The notes: generated from the letters alone by a model not told the origin. DNA of 64,000 nucleotides from Guptibacillus hwajinpoensis (GCF_001039475.1 NZ_LELK01000001.1:1700819-1764818); one strand, 5' to 3'; counted from the stretch's first letter, positions 53,405-62,253 are shown. Made by a program: numbers and translations.

Positions 53405-54397
53405 TCATCCCTTCTGTACCAGGGCAGGTTTTGCTTTGATTTCGAAATGGAGGTACTTTTGGACAAGGTCGATGGTGATAGCGCCAAGCTTATTTCCATT
53501 ATCATCACTCACAATAACCTGTTCTGCTTCCTGGTTTAACAGCATCGATAGACTATTACGAAGATCATGATGAACATTGATGGTTTTCGTGTCAGTGATT
53601 GCTTCATCAAACTCTGCAAGACCAATAATTTCTCGCAGGTTCTGAATCGTATGTAAACTTAAGCTTTTAATGGCACGATCTTTCCCAAAGAACTCTCGAA
53701 CAAATTCATTCTTAGGACGCACAAGCATTTCGGAAGGCGTATCATATTGCATCAATTCTCCTCCACGTAGGAGAACAATTTTATCCGCCATTTTAATCGC
53801 TTCGTCAATGTCGTGACTTACAAACAGGATCGTTTTCTTTACTTCTTTTTGAATTTGAAGAAATTCGCCTTGAATCTTTTCACGAATAATAGGATCAAGT
53901 GCTCCAAACGGTTCGTCCATTAGCATTACGGGTGGATCTGCCGCTAAAGCGCGAATAACCCCAATTCGCTGTTGCTGTCCACCAGATAATTCATGCGGGT
54001 AGCGCTTTCCAAACTTGTCTCCACTTAAACCAATCATTTCCATTAGTTTATTAAATCGAGCCTTTTTCTCCTTTTTGCTCCATCCTAATAAGTCAGGAAC
54101 AATCATTACATTCTCTTCAATAGTCATATTAGGGAATAGTCCGTTACTTTGGATAACATATCCAATTTTTCTCCGTAACGCTATTTGATCCAATGCCATT
54201 GAATCTTCACCATCAATCATAATTTTCCCATCTGAAATTGTCTCAAGACGGTTAACCATTCTGAGTAATGTAGTTTTTCCACATCCTGATGGCCCTAACA
54301 GAACGACAATTTCTCCTTGTTCAACTGTGAAATCCACACCTTTAACTGCCGTGACGCCGCCAGCATAAGTCTTTGTTGTCTGATCAAATGTAATCAT
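53405..54397 (-). CDS. Osmoprotectant ABC ATP-binding protein (OpuCA-like) with a CBS domain
   Basis: 330 aa. Walker A GPSGCGKTTLL, signature LSGGQQQRIGV, Walker B PVMLMDEPFGALDP, and switch His in VSHDIDEA. After residue about 240 there is one CBS-like unit (INVHHDLRNSLSMLL...IVSDDNGNKLGAITIDLV) that in OpuA/OpuC ATPases senses ionic strength or nucleotides. It is shorter than the usual 380-aa OpuCA with two CBS units. ATG after GAGGTGTAG. Confidence 0.92.
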   Translation of the reverse strand: MITFDQTTKTYAGGVTAVKGVDFTVEQGEIVVLLGPSGCGKTTLLRMVNRLETISDGKIMIDGEDSMALDQIALRRKIGYVIQSNGLFPNMTIEENVMIVPDLLGWSKKEKKARFNKLMEMIGLSGDKFGKRYPHELSGGQQQRIGVIRALAADPPVMLMDEPFGALDPIIREKIQGEFLQIQKEVKKTILFVSHDIDEAIKMADKIVLLRGGELMQYDTPSEMLVRPKNEFVREFFGKDRAIKSLSLHTIQNLREIIGLAEFDEAITDTKTINVHHDLRNSLSMLLNQEAEQVIVSDDNGNKLGAITIDLVQKYLHFEIKAKPALVQKG

Positions 54398-54413
54398 TCC
54401 TACACCTCACTCT

Positions 54414-55067
54414 TTAATTGGCAATGCTTTTGGGAGTATACCTTTTTTGAATCCATAGCAAAAAGCCATCTGCAATCATTGCTAGAATTGCAACAGCAAC
54501 CGATCCAGTAATGATTAAATAATTATCTCCCCTTGAGATGCCTTGTGTGATTAACACGCCAAGACCACCTGCCCCAATGTATGCAGCGATGACACCAATG
54601 CCGATATTAATCACCACAGCAGTTCGAATTCCAGCCATAATTACCGGAAAAGCATTTGGAATCTCGACACGAAAGAGACGTTGAAGGGGCTTCATCCCTA
54701 ATCCCATTGCAGCATCCCTCATCTGCGGATTGACGTTACGAATCGCGGTATATGTATTCCGTATTATGGGGAGTTGTGCATACAGAACTAACGCTACGAA
54801 AGCCGGGACAAATCCAATCCCTAAGTTGACGATAGAGAAAACTGGGATCATAACACCAAATAATGCGATACTTGGAATCGTTAACATAACTGATGCGATT
54901 TGAAGTACCGTCTCGGCTAAATAATCATTTGTCGTTAAGTAAATGCCAAGGGGAACCCCTATTAAGAGAGCAACAAGTATTGCTAATCCCACTAGAATGG
55001 CATGTTCAATCGTCAAATCAAAAATTCGTGACGAATTGATTTCAAGAAATTTCATCCATTTATCCAA
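54414..55067 (-). CDS. Osmoprotectant ABC permease (OpuCB-like)
   Basis: 217 aa, the same length as OpuCB. Motifs: LTIEHAILVGLAILVALLIGVPLGIYL, IPSIALFGVMIPVFSIVNLGIG, and EAA loop DAAMGLGMKPLQRLFRVEIPNAFPVIMAGIRTA. TTG start at 55067 behind AAGGAGGTG. First gene of the operon, so the order (permease-ATPase-permease-binding protein) differs from opuCA-CB-CC-CD. Confidence 0.92.
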   Translation of the reverse strand: MDKWMKFLEINSSRIFDLTIEHAILVGLAILVALLIGVPLGIYLTTNDYLAETVLQIASVMLTIPSIALFGVMIPVFSIVNLGIGFVPAFVALVLYAQLPIIRNTYTAIRNVNPQMRDAAMGLGMKPLQRLFRVEIPNAFPVIMAGIRTAVVINIGIGVIAAYIGAGGLGVLITQGISRGDNYLIITGSVAVAILAMIADGFLLWIQKRYTPKSIAN

Positions 55068-55173
55068 TTTGACACCTCCTTTTCCTTTCATTTCCTAAAA
55101 ATGCATCAACCTTAATGGTAACATAGTCCTTCTCATTACCAACATCGTGATAAACAATGACCTAATGGAATAT

Positions 55174-55191
55174 CTAGTAGGTTTTTACTAG
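55174..55191. promoter_or_regulatory. Inverted repeat CTAGTA-N6-TACTAG upstream of the osmoprotectant operon
   Basis: Perfect 6-bp arms around six bases, about 105 bases before the first gene. Bacillus opu genes are controlled by GbsR/OpcR (MarR-like) repressors, so this could be such an operator; I have no sequence proof. Confidence 0.35.
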
Positions 55192-55344
55192 TTTACTGTA
55201 TATAAATACCCTATAACGAAAGTCCTAACCCTCATTTACAAATGATGGAACGAACCTATTGATTAAAGTAAGTAAAAAAACGCTATTGGACATACTATAT
55301 GAATACTTTCTACTTAACGACTATACTTATTGGAGGTGAAAATC

Positions 55345-55734
55345 ATGGGTAACACGATTCATTCCGAGCTCACATATAAAACAACCCCAGAACGCCTGTA
55401 TACCACTTTAATGAATTCAGATAAGTTCAAAGATGCTACGGGTGCACACGCCAAGATTGATGCTTGTGCAGGTGGAGCCTTTTCCCTTTTCGGTGGTGAG
55501 ATCGAAGGCATGACTGTTGAGCTTGTTCCTAATAAACGAATTGTTCAAGCATGGCGGGCAAACAACTGGAATGCTGGAGAGTATTCGATTGTAAGGTTTG
55601 TTCTAAAAGCTGATGGCGATCAAACATTGCTTGTATTTAATCACATTGGCTTCCCTGAGGAATATGAAGAAGATTTAAGAGACGGATGGGAAGAGCATTA
55701 CTGGTCTCGTTTAAGAAACTATCTTAACAATTAA
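55345..55734 (+). CDS. SRPBCC (START-like, AHSA1-type) domain protein
   Basis: 129 aa. Typical AHSA1/START-like pattern: IHSELTYKTTPERLYTTLMNSDKF, GGAFSLFGGEIEGMTVELVPNKRIVQAWR, and FNHIGFPEEYEEDLRDGWEEHYWSRL at the C-terminus. Hydrophobic-ligand-binding fold; ligand unknown. ATG 55345 is 8 bases after GGAGG. Monocistronic with a strong terminator. Confidence 0.9.
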   Translation: MGNTIHSELTYKTTPERLYTTLMNSDKFKDATGAHAKIDACAGGAFSLFGGEIEGMTVELVPNKRIVQAWRANNWNAGEYSIVRFVLKADGDQTLLVFNHIGFPEEYEEDLRDGWEEHYWSRLRNYLNN

Positions 55735-55742
55735 TAGGCTAT

Positions 55743-55776
55743 AAAAAGAGGCTAACCACAGTGGTTAGCCTCTTTT
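55743..55776. terminator. Strong bidirectional terminator
   Basis: AAAAAGAGGCTAACCAC/GTGGTTAGCCTCTTTT, nearly perfect, between convergent genes. Confidence 0.92.
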
Positions 55777-55781
55777 CCTCT

Positions 55782-56255
55782 TTAGTTAACACCTTTGATG
55801 CTGTTCTTTAACCCCTTTATGCACCCGTTATGTTCACTTTCATGGTAAATAGCAAACAGAACAACTTCACCAATCGTTGTTAATTCAAATGGACCAACCT
55901 TGAATGGTTGTGCGATCTCTTCTTCTAATTGACCTTGAAACGTTTCTTTCACACGACCTAATTGTGCAGACAAGTGAGCATTCAGTTCATCTACTGTCGG
56001 GGGCTCAGTTGTCCAGTCTTTCGGGCTTGTTCCACGTGAGAACATTTCGCTATACCCTTCTGGTAAGTTTGCTTCTCTACCAGTTTGGAGAAAAAGAAGT
56101 TGTTCAACAGAAACATAGACGTGACCAAGCTGCCAGCGTAACGAGTTTGGAAACCCTGCAGGGATAACATCTGCTCGCTCTTCTTTAATTCTCTCTGATC
56201 CCATTAAAAGGAACGTTCGAGTCATTTCAAATTGTTTCAAAACCTTGTTTTCCAT
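55782..56255 (-). CDS. DinB-family protein
   Basis: 157 aa four-helix DinB-like protein. His ligands appear in RWQLGHVYVSVEQLL and in IYHESEHNGCIKGL of the last helix. Substrate unknown. ATG 56255 after AGAGGTG. Distinct from the DinB protein at 9002. Confidence 0.85.
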   Translation of the reverse strand: MENKVLKQFEMTRTFLLMGSERIKEERADVIPAGFPNSLRWQLGHVYVSVEQLLFLQTGREANLPEGYSEMFSRGTSPKDWTTEPPTVDELNAHLSAQLGRVKETFQGQLEEEIAQPFKVGPFELTTIGEVVLFAIYHESEHNGCIKGLKNSIKGVN

Positions 56256-56396
56256 TCGTACACACACCTCTTCCTATTTTCATCATCAACCCTTTTGTAC
56301 CTTTTCTAACACAAATTCTACTAAGGAAACTGGTGTAACTCAACTGTATTGTATCATAAGTTCTAACGGCCTTTTTTCTAAGTAATAAGATAAAAA

Positions 56397-56440
56397 AGGA
56401 ATAGATAAAGTAGCATAGTACTACATTTATCTACCCCTTT
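56397..56440 (-). terminator. Terminator of the secreted LVIVD gene
   Basis: Long imperfect hairpin with AGATAAA/TTTATCT arms, then TTCCTTTTTTATC on the minus strand. Confidence 0.75.
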
Positions 56441-56454
56441 AGATTGTATTCGCT

Positions 56455-57867
56455 TTACGACTGCGGAACCGATTGATCTTTCTGTTTGTTTCCGTTCGAC
56501 TGTAGCACTTTTAATCCGCTTCCGATGTCTGATGCTAAGATGTAATTTCGGTCAACGAAAACACCCCAAACATCAGATTCTTCAGGTGTATATCGCGCAA
56601 TTTCAGTCGGATCAGAAGGGTTCGTAATATCTACAGCTACAACTCCTCCTGCATAGTGAGATAGATAAAGTGTATTTCCACGTACTTTTGGATCGTGAAC
56701 TGTTTTTGCGAAAGTTACATTGTTTTCTTCAGGAATATCGTATGTTAATTCTGTTTTAAACTCGCTCAAAAGCTTCGGATTGCTTTTATCTTTAATATCG
56801 AAAATACGTGTATACCCATAAGCTTCTTCATATCCTTCTCTCACAGGATTATAAACTTCACGCGTTTCAATTAGAATCGTTCCACCTTTTGCAAGCGTTG
56901 CAGAATGAGCCGATCCCTGCTGATCAGAGGCAAAGTCTGTCCTACCAAGATACTCAGGCTTCTCTGGATTAGAAATATCGAACATAACCGTTCCAAGATC
57001 CCACATGGATACGTACGCATACTTTCCTGTTTCATCAACCATTGTACTATGGTTGAAAAGTGGCCTTGTTTTCCCATCTGGTGATTCCCAGTGATAACCA
57101 TTGAAATCATCGGATACTTCAGGAAGCATTCTAGGATCAAACTGCCAGAGTGTTTCAGGATTTGTTGGATCTGTCACATCTACAATTTGAAAGTCTTTCT
57201 CTTCACCATGACTGAAATAATCAGCATAAGGGTTTGCAGCTACAACCACTGCTCTATTCCCCTGTGTCGTTAAATACAATTCATGTGTGCCTCTCGTTTT
57301 CTTCGATACTTCCCAGAAACCTAGTTTCTTTGGAGTTTCAGGATTTGTTACGTCATAAAGAAGGAAGCCACCTTTTGAATCCGGATTGGTTTTGTCTAGT
57401 TGCTGTACAGACACAACTGCCAAATCACCTTTAAATTCTGGCGTGCTAATTGATTTCACAATAACTTTCTCCTGCCATGTGCCAGGAATATCGTCATTCG
57501 CGAACACTGCAATCTCTTCAGGATTCGCAGGATCTTTCAAATCGAATACACGTACTCCACCATTACCATTGTTCTGGACATGTGTGCCTACATAGGCGTA
57601 TCCTTTATGTGCATATACATCAGCGAATGAATTTTGCTTACCGTCTTCGCGCACAATTTCCATTTCCGGTGCTGCCACTTCTTTTAAGAACTTCAGATTC
57701 TTACTTCCTTCCATAACAGGAGCTACAACATCTTCATAATTTGCACGCTCGCCTTTCTCAATGTTCACATCACCAATCTCATCATGAGCTAGCGCCTGTA
57801 CAGGTAGAATCATTGAAAAAGCTAGAACACCAGTCAACGCCGTCTTTACTATGTACCTACTATCCAA
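56455..57867 (-). CDS. Secreted LVIVD-repeat beta-propeller protein
   Basis: 470 aa. A signal peptide (TALTGVLAFSMILPVQALA) ends before HDEIGDV. About six or seven LVIVD blades follow, each with strands such as GGVRVFDLKDPANPEEIAVF, GGFLLYDVTNPETPKKLGFW and GVVAVDITNPSDPTEIARY. A polar tail (NGNKQKDQSVPQS) ends it. Function unknown; extracellular binding or scaffold is likely. TTG start at 57867, 8 bases after GGAGG. Not closely related to the intracellular LVIVD protein at 30890. Confidence 0.88.
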   Translation of the reverse strand: MDSRYIVKTALTGVLAFSMILPVQALAHDEIGDVNIEKGERANYEDVVAPVMEGSKNLKFLKEVAAPEMEIVREDGKQNSFADVYAHKGYAYVGTHVQNNGNGGVRVFDLKDPANPEEIAVFANDDIPGTWQEKVIVKSISTPEFKGDLAVVSVQQLDKTNPDSKGGFLLYDVTNPETPKKLGFWEVSKKTRGTHELYLTTQGNRAVVVAANPYADYFSHGEEKDFQIVDVTDPTNPETLWQFDPRMLPEVSDDFNGYHWESPDGKTRPLFNHSTMVDETGKYAYVSMWDLGTVMFDISNPEKPEYLGRTDFASDQQGSAHSATLAKGGTILIETREVYNPVREGYEEAYGYTRIFDIKDKSNPKLLSEFKTELTYDIPEENNVTFAKTVHDPKVRGNTLYLSHYAGGVVAVDITNPSDPTEIARYTPEESDVWGVFVDRNYILASDIGSGLKVLQSNGNKQKDQSVPQS

Positions 57868-58023
57868 TACACAAACCTCCATTGTCTAAATAGTTTTATA
57901 ATTCAAATAGTATCATGAATACTTTTATTTTAAATACTTACCATGGAAAATAATTCCTATGAACTAGGTTGTTTTTTTGGAAATAGGTCTAAAGGAATGG
58001 TTGGATTGGTTAGAAACTACTAA

Positions 58024-58068
58024 AAAGAGGCAGTTCTCTCAGCCTTTAAAGCACTGAGTTAACTGCCT
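58024..58068 (-). terminator. Terminator of the VOC operon
   Basis: GGCAGTTAACTCAG/CTGAGAGAACTGCC stem, then TCTTTTTAG on the minus strand. Confidence 0.82.
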
Positions 58069-58070
58069 GC

Positions 58071-58754
58071 TTATTCATAACTCAAGCGAATAATCCCTTT
58101 ATCATCTAATTTAATTCGCTTCAATTTATCAATTTCAATTATTAGAGGATGAATCTCCGAGTCCTGACTCGAAAATATCCAGCGACGCTTTGGAGGTCCT
58201 AGCAGAATAAAACATCCTCCCTCTTTTTCCCCTAGGAAATTCAGTGAATCTTCCAGTAGGCTCTCATTATTTCGAACTGGAATGCCGAACTCCCTTATTT
58301 TTCGTCCCACTGAAATAACCTCGTTCGTTGTTAGATTAATTTCGCTAATTTTCACGAGATCCTCTACCGAAAAACCTAGACGCTCACTAGATGGTGAAAT
58401 CAATTTCCTACAAATAAATTCTACTATATTTCCTGACGGGTCTATAAAATAAAAGGACTGAGCATTTGAATACGCAAAGGAAATCTCATCTTCATTATCC
58501 TCTTCACTTAATAAGACTTTTTGTTTTGCCCACTTCTTTGCTTCTTCAAATTTATTAACAGGGATCATAAAGGCAAAATGATAAAGTGGTTTAGTGGTGG
58601 ACTGAGTCTGTTTAAATTCTAATAAACTTTCTCCTACCTTAATTTCAAAACCACCAGAATTGCTTTCTACTAACCTAAACCCCAAATTTTCAATGTAAAA
58701 TTTTTTCAATTCGTCTACAAGATGACTAAAAAGAGTCACTTTGTTAATAAACAA
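58071..58754 (-). CDS. Two-domain VOC-type protein (CppA-like N-terminus)
   Basis: 227 aa. The first half is a glyoxalase-type domain (KVTLFSHLVDELKKFYIENLGF, FYFIDPSGNIVEFICRK); the second half (about 120-227) is a weaker beta domain. The layout resembles CppA-type and other double VOC proteins. TTG start behind GGAGGGG. It lies 13 bases after the VOC gene at 58768 and is co-transcribed with it. Confidence 0.82.
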   Translation of the reverse strand: MFINKVTLFSHLVDELKKFYIENLGFRLVESNSGGFEIKVGESLLEFKQTQSTTKPLYHFAFMIPVNKFEEAKKWAKQKVLLSEEDNEDEISFAYSNAQSFYFIDPSGNIVEFICRKLISPSSERLGFSVEDLVKISEINLTTNEVISVGRKIREFGIPVRNNESLLEDSLNFLGEKEGGCFILLGPPKRRWIFSSQDSEIHPLIIEIDKLKRIKLDDKGIIRLSYE

Positions 58755-58767
58755 GTAAGCCCCTCCT

Positions 58768-59217
58768 TTACATTTTCCAATCCTTTAATTCCATCATCTT
58801 AAAATTAATATCCTCCTCTACCTGCATTGGTGTAATTAATTCCAACGAATTCCCATCAGGATCATTGAAATAAATTGCAGCATGAGATTGTGGATGATTT
58901 GGTAGTACAATAGGCTGCTGTTCTGGTTTAAAGTTAAAAGCTGTTCTCACGTCTATATTTCGTTCAAATAACCAAGCCCTCGCTTCAAGCAGATCATCTA
59001 GCTCTACATGAAAGGCAATATGTCTTAAAGATGGATGATAAGGCGTATCAACCTTATCTGTCACCCATAACCCAAGCCAACTCTTCCCTTTCTCAATCCA
59101 AAAAAAGGTTACAGCATCACCATGATGAGCTACCTCTAATCCCAACCTACTATAAAAATCAATCGATACCGCTAAATCACTTATCGGAAGATGTGCTTCA
59201 TATAAACCTTTAATCAT
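58768..59217 (-). CDS. VOC family (glyoxalase-like) protein
   Basis: 149 aa, one glyoxalase domain: YEAHLPISDLAVSIDFYSRLGLEV at the start, LRHIAFHVELDDLLEA in the middle and HAAIYFNDPDGNSLELITP with the ligand-type Glu near the end. ATG behind AGGAGG. First of a two-gene VOC operon. Confidence 0.9.
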   Translation of the reverse strand: MIKGLYEAHLPISDLAVSIDFYSRLGLEVAHHGDAVTFFWIEKGKSWLGLWVTDKVDTPYHPSLRHIAFHVELDDLLEARAWLFERNIDVRTAFNFKPEQQPIVLPNHPQSHAAIYFNDPDGNSLELITPMQVEEDINFKMMELKDWKM

Positions 59218-59366
59218 ACTGTCTACCTCCTATTCGAGAATAAGATACATTGGAGTTACTTAGAATCTATTAAAATCGTAACAATTACCATTGTCATTGT
59301 AATGATGCGTTTTACTGAACTTTTCTACGACTTTTGGATGAAGTATTTGTAATTCAAGAAAAAGAA

Positions 59367-59396
59367 AAGCTGAAGATTTGTTTCCACCTTCAGCTT
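59367..59396 (-). terminator. Terminator of the GNAT gene
   Basis: AAGCTGAAG/CTTCAGCTT stem followed by TTCTTTTTC on the minus strand, about 120 bases past the GNAT stop. Confidence 0.8.
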
Positions 59397-59430
59397 CAAA
59401 CTCACTCTATTTTCCCCCTCATCTGTCTTT

Positions 59431-59490
59431 GGCCAATATATTCTCAATTTGGCTAATATAATTCAAATTCGGACAATAAATACTCATTCC
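59431..59490 (+). repeat. Three 10-bp boxes in exact 20-bp phase (GGNYAATAWA)
   Basis: Boxes begin at 59431, 59451 and 59471: GGCCAATATA, GGCTAATATA, GGACAATAAA, each followed by 10 variable bases. Same period and the same ATAWA ending as the array at 50911. It lies between the GNAT stop and its terminator, so it may be in the 3' untranslated part of the message. Confidence 0.7.
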
Positions 59491-59519
59491 GCCCGGTTTT
59501 CACTCTATTCCAAGGCTCG

Positions 59520-60077
59520 TTACTCCCTAGTCCATTCCTCGGCCAATATCGCATAGAGATATTCGCTTCCCCATTCTCCTTTGAACCATATATTTTGATG
59601 AAAGTGCCCTTCTCGTCTCATTCCAAGCCTTTCTAACAATTTGATGGAAGGTTCATTTTTCACATCTGTAATCGCAGTGATGCGGTGTTTCGAGAGATCA
59701 GTAAATAAAGAATGCACAAGACGTTTAACCGCTTCATATGCGTACCCTTTTCCTTGGAACTGAGGATCTAATGTAAAACCGATCTCTACCTGCGTTGGAT
59801 CATCCTTTAAGGGATGCATCACGCAGTCTCCAATTAATTCGTTTGTTTCCTTTGATTCAATCGCAATCTGATAATATACTCCAGGACTATTGAAAGAGGC
59901 TTTTGTCATCTCTTCTATGAACTTTACTCCTTGTTCTCTTGTGAAGTTTTCCCAAGATTGATACCTTGCGACGTCTGGATTTGCTCTATAGTGGACAAAG
60001 TTGTCCAAATCATAAGATTGAAAAGCTCTCAAACGCACCCGCGAGCTTTCGATGGTCTTAAACTGATTTTGCATCAT
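59520..60077 (-). CDS. GNAT acetyltransferase (RimJ/RimL type)
   Basis: 185 aa. RVRLRAFQSYDLDNFVHYRANPDVARYQSW at the N-terminus, the acetyl-CoA-binding FQGKGYAYEAVKRLVHSLF, and NEPSIKLLERLGMRREGHFHQ. The Gly-x-Gly in QGKGYA is the usual R/Q-x-x-G-x-G/A loop. Substrate could be a ribosomal protein N-terminus or a small molecule. ATG 60077 is 8 bases after GAGGTG. Confidence 0.9.
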   Translation of the reverse strand: MMQNQFKTIESSRVRLRAFQSYDLDNFVHYRANPDVARYQSWENFTREQGVKFIEEMTKASFNSPGVYYQIAIESKETNELIGDCVMHPLKDDPTQVEIGFTLDPQFQGKGYAYEAVKRLVHSLFTDLSKHRITAITDVKNEPSIKLLERLGMRREGHFHQNIWFKGEWGSEYLYAILAEEWTRE

Positions 60078-60092
60078 CAATACTACACCTCA

Positions 60093-60428
60093 TCATTCAA
60101 TGGACTTAATCATCTCAACTTTTTCCGTTTGAAAATCTACAGTATAGTAAGCTCGAACTTTAATTTCCCCATTAACAGCTTCATGAATTCGAATGAGGTA
60201 TGTAGTTCCTTCCTCTTTCATATAGTCAACGGTAAACCGTTCTTGCTCTTCATCGGTTAGCTCATTATATACCAAAACCTCAGCGTCATCTTCTGAGAGT
60301 ATCTGTTTCTCTTTAGCTACTCCATCACTAATTGTTTCATGGTCACTATTAGGTTGGTTAGAAGAACAGCTAGCTAATTGACTTATCAACAGAAAGACCC
60401 CAACTAAGAACAAAAAAGTTTTTCTCAA
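60093..60428 (-). CDS. Small lipoprotein, 111 aa, function unknown
   Basis: Signal with lipobox QLASC (Cys21), then an acidic mature region with a short alpha-beta domain (ILSEDDAEVLVYNELTDEE, KVRAYYTVDFQTEKVEMIK). Looks like the small lipoproteins common in Bacilli; family not recognised. TTG start after GGGAGTGG. Confidence 0.75.
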   Translation of the reverse strand: MRKTFLFLVGVFLLISQLASCSSNQPNSDHETISDGVAKEKQILSEDDAEVLVYNELTDEEQERFTVDYMKEEGTTYLIRIHEAVNGEIKVRAYYTVDFQTEKVEMIKSIE

Positions 60429-60503
60429 AACACCACTCCCTGTTCTAAATCACTCCTTTTTTATATACTAAAAAAAGTCTCTATCTAGTACCAGCTAAAT
60501 TCA

Positions 60504-61688
60504 CTATTTCTTATCTTCACTCCTGCTCTCCACTTCCACCAGCCACTCTTCAAATTCCTTTCCGTCGCTACCATCTGCTAATACGACTGCTTTCCTGGCA
60601 TACTTTTTTGCTCGATCATAATCTTCCAATTGCAACGCAAATTCAGAAGCCTCTTTCCATTCAAATGGGGTAGCTCGTAAATACTGTCTTTCCTTCAAAA
60701 AAAGCGAGATGGCGCCATCCCAATTTTGTTCCTGTTTATAAATGCTTTGTAATAACCTATATACGCTAGGAGCTTCGTAATAATAAGGCCCTTGCTCGTT
60801 ATCGTATTTCAGCAACTTTTGTTTTACTTCGTTATCTTTTCCTCCACTTACTAACTTCTCAGACATGTTGTTCATAAACTCTTCATTTCGCTCTAGAAAC
60901 GTATGGTAACTTGAAAGTTTCTCATCTGTGACGACTGTAAAACTCTTGCTGAAAGAGTCTCTCACTTTTGTCCCATTTATAAGATCTCTCAACACTCCAG
61001 TCCCATGGTTAGCAAGAAGCTGCTCAACTGTAAAATGAGCCATGATATACCTCTCACTCGTTCCAAAAGCTTGATTATTCATATCCATTTCAGAATATGG
61101 AACAACTTTCCACATATGAATAGCTTCATAGAAAGGCAATGGAGCAAAACGATGTGCAAAAGCTTCTGCTACTCCTTCATGAAACCAGTCTGGAAGATCC
61201 GTTTCTTTTACATTCTGTTGCTCTAAGTATGATTGCAAATAAAAATGAGCGAATTCATGTGCCAATGCATGGACTCTTTCTTCCTCTGGTAAACTACTAT
61301 TTATCGCTATTATGTTAGTGAACGGAAAAAAGAGTCCGTTTGCATTTCTTACGATAGGGTAGGGTAATTTCCCTTGTTTAATGACGAATACTTCTAACTC
61401 AGGAATTGATAAATCACCAAACCATTCTTTACTTAATTGATCGAAATCTGGAATTTGATCGGCTAAAGAGAACGCAACATCTTTTTGCGATTCATCAAAC
61501 CTTAACTCTACATTCCCTATCGTTGAAGAAGAATAATTATAATGAAAAACGTGCAGCATCATTTTAGAAGATAACTGTGAAATAGGTGCCCATCTCAACA
61601 AGCTTGAGACGAGGACGAACACACCAACCAAAATAACGACATTCAAAATGAGAGACGACTTTTTACCTTTTCTTTCTCTAATCTTCAT
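60504..61688 (-). CDS. Membrane-anchored peptidase MA-like metalloprotease
   Basis: 394 aa. One N-terminal membrane segment (LILNVVILVGVFVLVSSLL), then an extracytoplasmic domain with the zinc motif HALAHEFAHFY (HEFAH at about 144-148) and the third ligand in DWFHEGVAEAFA about 25 residues later (gluzincin pattern). The C-terminal part (about 280-394) is helical and TPR-like (EQNWDGAISLFLKERQYL). Substrate unknown. The start overlaps the preceding 61-aa gene by 11 bases. Confidence 0.88.
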   Translation of the reverse strand: MKIRERKGKKSSLILNVVILVGVFVLVSSLLRWAPISQLSSKMMLHVFHYNYSSSTIGNVELRFDESQKDVAFSLADQIPDFDQLSKEWFGDLSIPELEVFVIKQGKLPYPIVRNANGLFFPFTNIIAINSSLPEEERVHALAHEFAHFYLQSYLEQQNVKETDLPDWFHEGVAEAFAHRFAPLPFYEAIHMWKVVPYSEMDMNNQAFGTSERYIMAHFTVEQLLANHGTGVLRDLINGTKVRDSFSKSFTVVTDEKLSSYHTFLERNEEFMNNMSEKLVSGGKDNEVKQKLLKYDNEQGPYYYEAPSVYRLLQSIYKQEQNWDGAISLFLKERQYLRATPFEWKEASEFALQLEDYDRAKKYARKAVVLADGSDGKEFEEWLVEVESRSEDKK

Positions 61689-61863
61689 TGTCTAAATCAT
61701 GATCAAGAAAAGATTTCTTGTTAACATCCATTCCGTCTTGCTTTTCCAGGGATTGCCCCACAATCGAACTATTAATCCCTCTTCTTACTGCTGTTTCAAT
61801 GACAACATAGAGGATGAAAATTCCTACAATGTATAGAACAATTGGCAGAATGATACCTTCCAT
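61678..61863 (-). CDS. Small membrane protein coupled to the metalloprotease, 61 aa
   Basis: One hydrophobic segment at the N-terminus (IILPIVLYIVGIFILYVVIET), then a charged cytoplasmic-looking tail (AVRRGINSSIVGQSLEKQDG...DLDNED). ATG after AGAGGTT. Its last 11 bases overlap the start of the metalloprotease gene, so the two proteins are made together. Family not recognised. Confidence 0.7.
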   Translation of the reverse strand: MEGIILPIVLYIVGIFILYVVIETAVRRGINSSIVGQSLEKQDGMDVNKKSFLDHDLDNED

Positions 61864-62184
61864 AGCGAACCTCTTTCTAAACGAATTTGGTGATTGTTTC
61901 GTGATTTATAAATTCTTGAACTACTTCCCTAGGGATAATAGAGCAACAATTCACTGAAGCCTGCCCTCGACACTTTCCTTCAACTAACTCTCATACCCGA
62001 AACCCCTCCCTCTTCCAATTATTTCAAACCACTTCCTCTAACTCAATGATTTATTTCATAAATAAGAAACTTACCTACTGTATTATCAATTAATCAATAG
62101 GCTATGTTAGCTCAGATTGTTGATTTATCGATTTTGGCTCATTCGAGTGAAACCTAGCCAATCAAAAAAAAATGATGTAAATGG

Positions 62185-62213
62185 TTGCAATTTACTGATA
62201 ACTTTTGTATCCT
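62185..62213 (+). promoter_or_regulatory. Promoter of the arsR-arsI operon
   Basis: TTGCAA at 62185-62190, a 17-base spacer and TATCCT at 62208-62213. The ArsR-type operator begins 8 bases further on, around the expected transcription start. Confidence 0.65.
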
Positions 62214-62220
62214 TTAATTA

Positions 62221-62236
62221 ATCAAATAAATTTGAT
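62221..62236 (+). promoter_or_regulatory. ArsR operator in front of arsR
   Basis: ATCAAAT-AA-ATTTGAT, perfect 7-bp arms. It resembles operators of Bacillus ars genes and sits across the start of transcription, which fits autorepression released by trivalent arsenic. Confidence 0.8.
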
Positions 62237-62253
62237 GAATAGAGGTGTTCCTC

